DNA of 16,612 nucleotides from Acidobacteriota bacterium (lineage in GTDB: Bacteria; Acidobacteriota; Terriglobia; Terriglobales; Acidobacteriaceae): positions 1 through 16,612 of the forward strand of contig JAJZCX010000004.1 of assembly GCA_021851625.1 (NCBI GenBank), given 5' to 3'. Position numbers and translations under genes: made by a program. Below the pieces are notes generated by a model that saw only the letters and a list, made by a program, of their open reading frames with translations, ran no database searches and was not told where the DNA came from. Positions 7,578 to 14,931 of this stretch are shown here, one piece after another (the first letter of the stretch is position 1; every line of letters begins with the position of its first letter).

Positions 7578-9671
7578 TTAGTCGCCCATCACCGGCTCTT
7601 CCAGCTTGCGTTCAGCCAGGGTGGCGGGCTGGACGAAATTGAGGGCGACGAAGTTGTCCATCGGCTTTTCACCCAGAACGTGCTGGCGGTACAACGCAGC
7701 CATGCGGGCGTTTTCCGCATCCTGCTTCAGCTTGGCATCGCGGGCCAGGATTTTTTCCTGACGCGCGTTTTTGGCGATGCCCAGCTTGTCGAGCGTGTCG
7801 TTGGCTGCGGCGCGCACATGCTCCTCGTTCAAGTGCAGCTTGTGCTGCACCGCGCCCATCTCCACCTTTTTGCCGCCGGCGAAGATCTCATGGCGTCCGT
7901 GCTCCTCATACCACTTGGTGAGTGTGGCCGTCATGTGCATCTTCTCGATAATATTGCGCCAGCCGACGCCGGTGTTGTAGGCGCAGAAGCTGATCTCACC
8001 TTCCTGTGTGGCATAGGGGATGATGCACTGTTCGGTGCGGCGGAAGTCATAGTTGAACAGATCTTGGAACCACATGCCGGCAATAAACAGGAAGTTCCAG
8101 CGATCGGCACGGCGCTTTTGAATATCGGCCATCGTGCGGTCGCCTTTGACCGAACCGTAGTCGCGGCCTGTGGCCCCGAAGCACTTGTCGAACTTCTCCA
8201 GCATGTCCTTGATGCTGAAATGCTTGGGAGCCTGAAAGGGATCGAAGTTGCGGAGCAAGGCTAATGACACGCCGAGGATCGACAGAAATTTGCCGCGGGC
8301 GGCGTCGTTGACCTTGGCCACATCCTTGGCAAGTTGATCGGCGTGCAAGAATGCCGTGACCGGAACCGCCTCTTTGGTTTCCTTGTCGATCATTAGGGCC
8401 ATGCCGATGCCACAGTTGGGATGGCAGCCGCAGGAGAGCTGACCCCAATCATGGTTCGGCCCGTGCACCAGATCGGCCCAGTCGGAGAAAGTGCTCATAA
8501 AGCTGATGGGAAACCAGTCGCGCGTTGGCTCGCCCAAGCCCGTTTGATTCTTGATGTCGTGCGCCATGTGGCTGAGCGTGTAGCGCTGCGCAGCGCGGCG
8601 CTCATCGGTAACGGCCTCATCGCGGCCCGTGAAGGAAACCGGCTGAAAGCTGAGGAAGTTGATGGTCTTGGGGTTGTCGAGCGCAAATTGAATGATGCGC
8701 CCCACCTGCTCGTTGTTAATGCCGTTGACGATGGTGGTGACGGGGACAATATCCACGCCGGCCTCATGCAGATTTTGAATCGCCTGCAACTTCACGTCAA
8801 ACAGATTGCCGACCTTGCGATGGGAATTGGCGGCGTTGCCAATGCCGTCAAATTGCAGGTAAGCATAGCGCAGACCGGCCTTGGCCGCGGCCTGGCAAAA
8901 CTCCTTGCTCTTGGCGAACTCAATGCCATTGGTGGCCGCCTGCACGGAGTTGTAACCCACCTTACGCGCGTAGGCGACGGCCTCCAAAAAGTGGGGCGAC
9001 AGCGTTGGCTCACCGCCAGAGAACTGCACGGACATCTGTCGCTTGGGCTTGATGGAGATGGCGTTGTCGAGCATGGTCTTGATCTCATCCCACGTCAACT
9101 CATGCACAAAGCCAACTTGATTGGCGTCCATGAAGCAGGGGTCGCACATCATGTTGCAGCGGTTGGTCAGGTCGATGGTCAACACCGAACCGCGGCCATG
9201 TGTAATGGTGGACGAGCCGTGCTTGTGCAGCTTTTCATCGTTGTGCGCACGAATGTCGCGGCCCGGAAAAACATCTTCCAAATGCTTGAAGAAGGCCGGG
9301 TCGATGGACATGACGTCTTCAAAATGGCCGTGGATGGGGCAATCCTTCACCATCAGGATTTTGCCATCGCGCTCAATAATCTGCGCCGGAATCTCACCAA
9401 CTTTTTCGTTCAGGAGCATCTCATGCGGCAGCTTGCCATCGACGATCTGCTGGCGAATCTCTGGCACGCACTTGGGGCAAAGCGAGTCTGTGGTGCGCGG
9501 CCATCCGAGGGGCGGCTTCTCTTTTTGGTAGGACTTCAGCAGTGGCTTGTCTGACCACTTGGGAGTGAAGGATGGGTTGGGGTGAATTCTGTTGAGTTTG
9601 TCGAAGATCACCCAACCGTAGTTCGCGGCGATGGTGACCAATTTCTCAGCATATTTCATGGCCTTGGACAT
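7578..9671 (-). CDS. Radical SAM protein of the Tes/MSS type, candidate membrane-spanning lipid synthase
   Basis: The ATG at 9671 gives 697 residues and has AAGGAG about 10 nt upstream. A rubredoxin-like metal site is suggested by CPKC (65-68) and CPIHG (111-115). The radical SAM cluster is CNMMCDPC (172-179, C-x3-C-x2-C), followed by the SAM-binding QFSGGEPT (216-223), and ATNGIE, YLQFDGIG and FQPVSFTGRD in family-typical order. A second Cys set SCGCHPNCG (Cys414, 416, 420) and a late pair around EQC (549) and SFCAYN (Cys563) follow. The order matches the MJ0619-like superfamily, whose archaeal members (Tes) couple two lipid tails into tetraethers and whose bacterial relatives are proposed to make membrane-spanning lipids. 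A role in making iso-diabolic-type acids here is inference; other radical carbon-carbon or methylation chemistry is possible. A Lys/Glu/Ala-rich helical C-terminal tail (about 600-697) ends the protein. Confidence 0.85.
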   Translation of the reverse strand: MSKAMKYAEKLVTIAANYGWVIFDKLNRIHPNPSFTPKWSDKPLLKSYQKEKPPLGWPRTTDSLCPKCVPEIRQQIVDGKLPHEMLLNEKVGEIPAQIIERDGKILMVKDCPIHGHFEDVMSIDPAFFKHLEDVFPGRDIRAHNDEKLHKHGSSTITHGRGSVLTIDLTNRCNMMCDPCFMDANQVGFVHELTWDEIKTMLDNAISIKPKRQMSVQFSGGEPTLSPHFLEAVAYARKVGYNSVQAATNGIEFAKSKEFCQAAAKAGLRYAYLQFDGIGNAANSHRKVGNLFDVKLQAIQNLHEAGVDIVPVTTIVNGINNEQVGRIIQFALDNPKTINFLSFQPVSFTGRDEAVTDERRAAQRYTLSHMAHDIKNQTGLGEPTRDWFPISFMSTFSDWADLVHGPNHDWGQLSCGCHPNCGIGMALMIDKETKEAVPVTAFLHADQLAKDVAKVNDAARGKFLSILGVSLALLRNFDPFQAPKHFSIKDMLEKFDKCFGATGRDYGSVKGDRTMADIQKRRADRWNFLFIAGMWFQDLFNYDFRRTEQCIIPYATQEGEISFCAYNTGVGWRNIIEKMHMTATLTKWYEEHGRHEIFAGGKKVEMGAVQHKLHLNEEHVRAAANDTLDKLGIAKNARQEKILARDAKLKQDAENARMAALYRQHVLGEKPMDNFVALNFVQPATLAERKLEEPVMGD

Positions 9672-10064
9672 GCGTGTCTTTCTCCTTAGAGAGTTCACGC
9701 AGCCGTTCGATTTATCGTGCGAATACAAGCGACTGCGATGAAATATCTTGCCAAATCAGACGGAAAGAAAAAAACCGCGGCTCCGTATCCATTGTCGCAA
9801 TGAGCTTGAGATAGGTGGGAGCCTGCCTCAAGCCAAGCGGCAGATACATCGCTGAAAATTATTTTACAACGAGCGTAATTCTTTTACAGCCACAAAGAAG
9901 CCTGCTGGGCGAAAAGTGTGCGCGGCACCACAGCCGCTCTAGCGCAGATATGATGAGCGTCTCCATCTGCATTCATCTCGCATTGGAATCCACGGCGTAT
10001 AGTGAGGGGTTCCGATCGATCCTGCGAACGTCCGCATATTTTGGAATTTGAGGGGTTGGTGATT
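9672..10064. promoter_or_regulatory. Divergent intergenic region between the radical SAM and TonB-receptor genes
   Basis: This stretch of 393 bp has no convincing gene. It must hold the promoters of both neighbours. The AT-rich part around 9853-9890 contains the paired 12-bp repeats listed separately and could also act as a minus-strand -10 region (TAAAAT). An inverted repeat GCTTGAG (9804-9810) / CTCAAGC (9827-9833) could form a hairpin. TATAGT at 9998-10003 is a possible -10 for the receptor, but no good -35 sits 16-18 bp upstream. The word TGAGGGGTT occurs twice (10003-10011 and 10049-10057); the second copy supplies the receptor's ribosome site. Confidence 0.5.
9857..9888. repeat. Two 12-bp direct repeats with a 20-bp period, candidate operator
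   Basis: AATTATTTTACA (9857-9868) and AATTCTTTTACA (9877-9888) agree at 11 of 12 positions and start exactly 20 bp apart, about two helical turns. That spacing puts both on the same DNA face, as expected for two bound regulator dimers. The low GC stands out from the surroundings. No regulator gene is nearby, so the binding protein is unknown. Confidence 0.4.
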
Positions 10065-12929
10065 TTGCAGCAAAAATTTCTGGCGGCAATTCTGATCTTT
10101 TTTTCGATTGCGGCAGCACGGGCGCAAGTGGATTCCAGTGCTGGCACAATTTCCGGCACAGTGGTCGATGCATCCGGTGCTCCCATCGCAGATGCGCAAA
10201 TCACGTTGACCGACGAGGGCGGCAGCCAGCACACAACGATCAGTGACGCGGCGGGAGAATTTCTTCTGCTCAATTTGCCGACAGGTGTATATACGGTGCG
10301 CGCCACGGCCAGCGGCTTTGCTCCCACAGTGCAGCAGAACATCCCCGTGGCCGTCGGCAGAACGGCGCACATCCCGCTGGTGCTCCATCCGGCAGGAGCC
10401 AAGACGGCAGTGACCGTGCACGCGACACAAAATCTATTGGACACGACGCAGACATCTTCGACGACCAGCATCGACAAAGACCGCATTGAAGAGCTGCCCA
10501 TTCCCAGCCGTAATTATTTGAGCTTCGCACTGTTGGCTCCCCAAGTGGCTGCGGGCAACCCAGCACTGGCCCAGCAGACGCACGCAGCCACCAGCGCAGG
10601 CTTCAGCTTTGGCGGGCTGCGTCCGTCGAGCAACGCCGTCTATCTGGATGGCTCAGGCGACAACGACGAATACACAGGTTCCAGCCGCACGGAGCTTTCG
10701 CCGGAGGCGGTCAGTGATTTTCAAATCGTCAATCATGGCTTCGCGGCCAGCTCCGGTGGTGCAGCCGGCGGAGCGCTGGACGTACAAACACGCGCGGGCG
10801 TGCAGACGCAGCATGGGGACGCATTCATCTTTGAACAAAACGCCGCGCTCAACGCGATTCAACCGCTGGAAATCGACCCTTATAAACCGGATACTAATAG
10901 CTTTCGCACCGGGCTTTCCACCGGCGGCGCGCTGGGACGCAGCGGCGTTTTTTACTATGTGGCCGGAGAACTGGAGGATGCGCGCGGCGAGGACGCCAAT
11001 GACATTCCATCGGCAACGCTGGCTGCGGTGAATCAGGCTTTGGCCAGCGCGGGGCCATTGAGTGGGCTGCAATTGCAGGGCGGATTCATCCCCACCACAG
11101 AGCAGGAGACGGAGTTTTCCGCACGCGCAGACCACGCCTTCACCGCGCGCGAATCTCTGATGCTGCGCTACGCGCTGACCAACAATCGCAATGTAAACGA
11201 TGCCTTCAACACAGACGACCTGTCCGATCGCAGCACGCGCGGCTCCGCATTCGTGGACGACAACAGCATCAACGGCACGCTGGCCTCTTCGCTGGCTGCG
11301 AACACTCTGAACCGGCTGAGTTTCGAAGTGGCGCAGCGGCGCGCGGTGGAACGAACGGCATCTGCAGCGGAACCGGGAATTCTCGTGCCTGGCGTGCTTC
11401 AGTTCGGAACGCCATATTTTGGCAACAGCCGACGCTATGAGACACACTTGGATCTCGAAGAGAATTTTTTGCGGCAGCGCGGACGGCATCTGGTGCAGGT
11501 CGGGGGCGGCGTGGATCACGTGGCCTTGCGCGCGCAGGTGCTGGACGGCTTTGCGGGACTGTACGTCTTTCCCAATCTAACCGCGCTGGCATCGGGCACG
11601 GCGGCCTTGTACTCGCAGGCCTTTGGCAATCCCGACACAAATTTTTCTGAGGTGCGCAGTTCTCTGTACGTGCAAGATCATTGGACGCCCAACGCCAAAA
11701 TCGCTCTCGACTACGGCCTGCGCTACGAGGACAATCATCTGCCCGCACCCATGCCGCAGGCACCGTGGAACTTCAGCCCGCGCGTTGGCATTGCCTATGC
11801 ACCCAACTCCGCGTGGGTGATCCGCTCCGGCTTCGGCATTTTTTACGACCGGTTTCTGCTGTCGAGCATCAACCGGCTGCTGGAGTTCAACGGCACGCGC
11901 GCACTTTCGCAAATCAGCGAAGGTTCAGATGCGGCCACGCTGTATCAATATGGCGCGCAGTTTGCGCAACCGCTGCCGGGCATTGCGCCCAGCATTTGGC
12001 AGGCGCAGCCGCACTGGGCCAATCCATACAGTGAAGTCGCATCGTTCGGCGTGGAACGCGCGCTGCCCCAGGGATGGACGGCCAAGGCGGAGTATCAACA
12101 TGTGCATGGCGTGAAGCTGGGGCGCGCAGCGAACGTGAATCTGGCTGCGCCGGTGCTGCTGACCGCGCAAAATTCTGCTTCTCTTGGAGTGACCCATCCC
12201 GACCCGCAACAGATGGGCCGTTTGATCTTTCCCGCGCAGCGATTGCAAACGCAGTACGACGCCATCAACCAGTTCGCAACCGAGGCAGACTCCAGCTACA
12301 ACGGCGCAACCTTCACGCTGAACCGGCAGTTCGACGAACAGTTTGAGTTGATGGCGGGCTATACGTGGTCGAAGACGATGGATGACGCATCGTATGACAC
12401 CGAGCAGCCGCAGAATCCTTATGATCTGCGGGCCGAGCGGGCTTTGTCGCTGCTCGATCAACGACAGCGCTTTACGCTGAGCGGGTTGTGGGTGCTGGGG
12501 CCAGATTTGGACGATCCGCAGGATCAAGCCAAGGGGCCGAGCACGAATCCGATGCTGCGCGCGTTGACGGGCGTGGAGATTGCTCCAATCTTCGCAGCGG
12601 CCTCCGGCTTTCGCGCCAACGCCATCACCGGGCTGGACAGCAATTTCGAGCACATCTACCCCTTTGCTGCGCGGCCCCTGGGCGTAGGACGCAACACGCT
12701 GCAAACCGCGCCAAATGTGGACTTCGACTTGCGGCTGTTGAAGATGGTGCCCATCGCACGCGGACATTTGGACATTGTGGTGGAGTCGTTCAATCTACTC
12801 AACCAAACGAACATCACGCTGCTGAACACAGCCTATGGCGGCGCCATGCAGCCACAGCCGGGCTTCAACGCGCCAACGGAGGCCGCGACGGCCCGGCAGG
12901 TGCAGTTTTCCTTGGATTATGAATACTGA
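10065..12929 (+). CDS. Oar-like TonB-dependent outer-membrane receptor with N-terminal carboxypeptidase-regulatory-like domain
   Basis: The frame encodes about 954 residues from TTG at 10065, which has GAGGGG 9 nt upstream and puts a clean signal peptide (cleavage after Ala20, ARA|Q) at the N-terminus. GTG at 10059 and GTG at 10002 are alternatives. Residues about 28-108 form a carboxypeptidase-regulatory-like beta sandwich: GTISGTVVDASGAPIADA, DAAGEFLLLNLPTGVYTVRA, GFAP. A plug domain follows (about 115-235, including IEELPIPSRNYLSFALLAP and FSFGGLRPSSNAVYLDG), then a long beta-barrel to the end, which closes on an aromatic residue (VQFSLDYEY). No obvious TonB box was found. Such receptors are numerous in Acidobacteriota and are thought to take up plant or microbial glycans or other large ligands using TonB energy; the ligand here is unknown. 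It faces the exported protein gene across an 11-bp convergent gap. Confidence 0.9.
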   Translation: MQQKFLAAILIFFSIAAARAQVDSSAGTISGTVVDASGAPIADAQITLTDEGGSQHTTISDAAGEFLLLNLPTGVYTVRATASGFAPTVQQNIPVAVGRTAHIPLVLHPAGAKTAVTVHATQNLLDTTQTSSTTSIDKDRIEELPIPSRNYLSFALLAPQVAAGNPALAQQTHAATSAGFSFGGLRPSSNAVYLDGSGDNDEYTGSSRTELSPEAVSDFQIVNHGFAASSGGAAGGALDVQTRAGVQTQHGDAFIFEQNAALNAIQPLEIDPYKPDTNSFRTGLSTGGALGRSGVFYYVAGELEDARGEDANDIPSATLAAVNQALASAGPLSGLQLQGGFIPTTEQETEFSARADHAFTARESLMLRYALTNNRNVNDAFNTDDLSDRSTRGSAFVDDNSINGTLASSLAANTLNRLSFEVAQRRAVERTASAAEPGILVPGVLQFGTPYFGNSRRYETHLDLEENFLRQRGRHLVQVGGGVDHVALRAQVLDGFAGLYVFPNLTALASGTAALYSQAFGNPDTNFSEVRSSLYVQDHWTPNAKIALDYGLRYEDNHLPAPMPQAPWNFSPRVGIAYAPNSAWVIRSGFGIFYDRFLLSSINRLLEFNGTRALSQISEGSDAATLYQYGAQFAQPLPGIAPSIWQAQPHWANPYSEVASFGVERALPQGWTAKAEYQHVHGVKLGRAANVNLAAPVLLTAQNSASLGVTHPDPQQMGRLIFPAQRLQTQYDAINQFATEADSSYNGATFTLNRQFDEQFELMAGYTWSKTMDDASYDTEQPQNPYDLRAERALSLLDQRQRFTLSGLWVLGPDLDDPQDQAKGPSTNPMLRALTGVEIAPIFAAASGFRANAITGLDSNFEHIYPFAARPLGVGRNTLQTAPNVDFDLRLLKMVPIARGHLDIVVESFNLLNQTNITLLNTAYGGAMQPQPGFNAPTEAATARQVQFSLDYEY

Positions 12930-12940
12930 CACCGCGCGGG

Positions 12941-13873
12941 CTACTGGACTGCGCCGCCATTTTCATTGGCCACGCTGTTCAAGATGCGCTGGAAGATGAC
13001 CACGTGAAAATTGATATGGCTGGCAATGTCGGGCAAAAACTCCGTGACTAGGTTGCCCGATGGACTGGTGGCAAAGGCCAGCGCAAGATTCTTGGAGGTG
13101 TTGCCCCAACCTTGCTGTCCCGGCCCTGGCACAAACGTGTTGCTGACCACCGCCGTGGCAATGCCACCGACGAAGTTGGCGTAGTTGAACATGGGTCGGC
13201 CCGTGTCGCTTTTTGTCCAGGCAATTTGCGCAATAGCGTGCAGGATGCGATGTCGAATGGGCAGGAATGGCTCGCGGTGGTAGTGCGGGTCCTGATGCGC
13301 CAGCGAGCAGACGATGAAGGTGCCAAAATACTCGCCGGTCACGTTCTCGGTGAAGTTGACGCCAGAGTCCTTGGCAATACCGTTGACACCGGGACCATAA
13401 ACGCCGTGCGAATCCGACTCGACGCTATAGGTGGCGTTGGCAAGAATAGTGAGCAGGTTGAATGGATCGAAGATGTCTCGTGTGGCCAGGATAAATTTGT
13501 CGCGCGGACGCAGCGGTGCAACCAATGGACTCTTTAAGTAATGCGCAAAATTATGTTGCGTCGGGGCGCAGCTCATGGTGCCAGACAGAAGTGTGGAAGC
13601 GTCGGGAGCACAGGTTTGCATGACCGGCGCAAGTGGGAGCGCGGAGGTGCTTCTTCCCTGTGCCGATGCGCCCGAGCTGACACTGCCAGGGCCACCACCA
13701 AATTGCAACATGGGTTGCCATGGCACAGACAGAGCCAGTGTTGGCATGGGCGCATCTGGCAGCGCGGCGGCCTCCGCGCGCGCAATGGCACGGGCGGGCA
13801 TGGCTGCGGCAACGGCCAGAGCCGCGCCCAACCATGCCATAGCCCACCGATTCATCCGCGCTTCTTGTTCCAT
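12941..13873 (-). CDS. Exported protein of unknown function with LPDAP motif
   Basis: With ATG at 13873 the protein has 310 residues; ATG at 13855 (MNRWAMAWLG) is equally possible, since neither has a clear Shine-Dalgarno. A signal peptide (WAMAWLGAALAVAAAMPARA) is followed by EAAALPDAPMP, the Leu-Pro-Asp-Ala-Pro word I associate with many acidobacterial exported proteins. The next 70 residues are low-complexity (Ser, Gly, Ala, Pro). The region about 110-305 looks folded and conserved: LKSPLVAPLRPRDKFILATRD, DPFNLLTILANATYS, GVNFTENVTGEYFGTFIV, HQDPHYHREP, MFNYANFVGGIATAVVSNTFVP, and a C-terminal helix ending in NFHVVIFQRIL. The His-rich HQDPHYHR could bind metal. An outer-membrane-associated role is a guess. 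Its stop lies 11 bp from that of the TonB receptor. Confidence 0.78.
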   Translation of the reverse strand: MEQEARMNRWAMAWLGAALAVAAAMPARAIARAEAAALPDAPMPTLALSVPWQPMLQFGGGPGSVSSGASAQGRSTSALPLAPVMQTCAPDASTLLSGTMSCAPTQHNFAHYLKSPLVAPLRPRDKFILATRDIFDPFNLLTILANATYSVESDSHGVYGPGVNGIAKDSGVNFTENVTGEYFGTFIVCSLAHQDPHYHREPFLPIRHRILHAIAQIAWTKSDTGRPMFNYANFVGGIATAVVSNTFVPGPGQQGWGNTSKNLALAFATSPSGNLVTEFLPDIASHINFHVVIFQRILNSVANENGGAVQ

Positions 13874-14030
13874 GCAGTCGTGTTGTCCCATGCGGCGTGG
13901 TGCCAGCGCATCCTTCTGCAAATTTCGACTCCCTATAAAGCTAAACGGAAGTGGGCGAAAAAAGTTAGCCTGCAACGGCCAAGGATGAGATTTTTTTGCA
14001 CTTCGGGAATGGGATGCCGCGCTGGTTCAG

Positions 14031-14059
14031 TTGTGTTGCGGCCCGCCTACCCATAGAAT
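14031..14059 (+). promoter_or_regulatory. Candidate sigma70-type promoter for the accA-CPBP pair
   Basis: TTGTGT (14031-14036) and TAGAAT (14054-14059) are separated by exactly 17 bp. The -10 matches the consensus at five of six positions and the -35 at three. The predicted start, near 14066, leaves a leader of about 13 nt containing GGGACAGGAT just before the ATG at 14079. Confidence 0.4.
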
Positions 14060-14078
14060 CAATCCTTTGGGACAGGAT

Positions 14079-14924
14079 ATGGACATTTCCGCAGCACAAG
14101 CCCATGCAGCGCCAGCCGTGGAGACCACTCTCGCATGGCAAAAGACCGAATTGGCGCGGCATCCGCAGAGGCCTCACCCGATGGACTGGATTGCCAGCCT
14201 ATTTACCGACCGCAGTGAGATCCACGGCGATCGTGTCTTTGGCGACGATCCAGCCATTGCGTGCATCATGGCGCGCTTCCACGGCGAAGAAGTGCTGGTC
14301 ATCGGCAACCAAAAAGGCCGCACCACCAAGGAAAAAATTCAGCGCAACTTCGGCATGCCCAATCCCGAAGGCTACCGCAAGTCGCTGCGTGTGATGAAGG
14401 TCGCCGAAAAATTTGGCCGTCCCATCTTCACGTTCATTGATCTGGCCGGGGCCAACGCCGGATTGGGTGCCGAGGAACGCGGACAGGCCGAGGCGATTGC
14501 CCGCAATCTGCGCGAGATGTCACGCCTGCGCGTGCCGACGATTGCCACCATCACGGGCGAGGGCGGCTCTGGCGGTGCGCTGGCCATTGCCGTAGCCGAC
14601 CGCGTGTTGATTTTGGAGAATGCTGCGTACTCAGTGATCTCGCCTGAGGCTTGCGCCTCCATCCGCTGGCGTGATGCCAGCAAGCGCGCCTTGGCCGCGG
14701 CAGCGCTGCGCACCACGGCAGAGGATGTTTTCGGCCTGGGCTGCGTGGATGCAATCGTGCCAGAGCCGGAGGGCGGCGCACACGCGCAGCCGGAACAGGC
14801 CGTGGCTCTGCTGGACCAGGCGTTGCAAACGCATTTGCACACACTGCGTCAGCACTCCGTGGATGCACTGATCGCAGAACGGCGCAAAAAGTTTCGCACC
14901 ATGGCGCAGTTCTTTACCGCCTAA
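14079..14924 (+). CDS. accA: Acetyl-CoA carboxylase carboxyltransferase subunit alpha, short divergent form
   Basis: AccA pairs with AccD to move carboxyl from biotin to acetyl-CoA, making malonyl-CoA for fatty acid synthesis. ATG at 14079 gives 281 residues; E. coli AccA has 319. Family signatures are clear: WQKTELARHPQRP (20-32), GNQKGRTTKEKIQRNFGMPNPEGYRK, GAEERGQAEAIARNLREMSRL, and the oxyanion-hole GEGGSGGALA (160-169). Two features are odd. The helical N-terminal region before 'W..ARHPQRP' is about 18 residues instead of about 60, and no lost N-terminus appears in other frames upstream. The usual 'FIDTPGAYPG' loop reads FIDLAGANAG (119-128), and SPEGCASI is SPEACASI. It may therefore be a paralogue rather than the housekeeping subunit. 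No accD is in the window. The CPBP gene follows after 7 bp. Confidence 0.9.
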   Translation: MDISAAQAHAAPAVETTLAWQKTELARHPQRPHPMDWIASLFTDRSEIHGDRVFGDDPAIACIMARFHGEEVLVIGNQKGRTTKEKIQRNFGMPNPEGYRKSLRVMKVAEKFGRPIFTFIDLAGANAGLGAEERGQAEAIARNLREMSRLRVPTIATITGEGGSGGALAIAVADRVLILENAAYSVISPEACASIRWRDASKRALAAAALRTTAEDVFGLGCVDAIVPEPEGGAHAQPEQAVALLDQALQTHLHTLRQHSVDALIAERRKKFRTMAQFFTA

Positions 14925-14931
14925 AGGTTCT

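Noticed and set aside
8421..9554. Long open frame on the plus strand opposite the radical SAM gene (377 codons)
   Set aside because: The minus strand carries a clear, motif-rich enzyme over the same span. The plus frame has no start signal or recognisable domain and is the usual antisense shadow of a GC-rich gene.
9672..9728. Upstream extension of the radical SAM protein to a TTG at 9728
   Set aside because: The ATG at 9671 has an AAGGAG site upstream, and the extra residues do not resemble the family N-terminus.
10653..12767. Two long minus-strand frames (10653-11519 and 11925-12767) inside the TonB receptor gene
   Set aside because: Their translations are Arg/Gln/Cys-rich and low in structure, typical of antisense frames; the plus-strand receptor is continuous through the region.
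13976..14078. A missing AccA N-terminus hidden by a frameshift upstream of 14079
   Set aside because: None of the three forward frames reads like the helical AccA N-terminal region, and a candidate promoter occupies 14031-14059.
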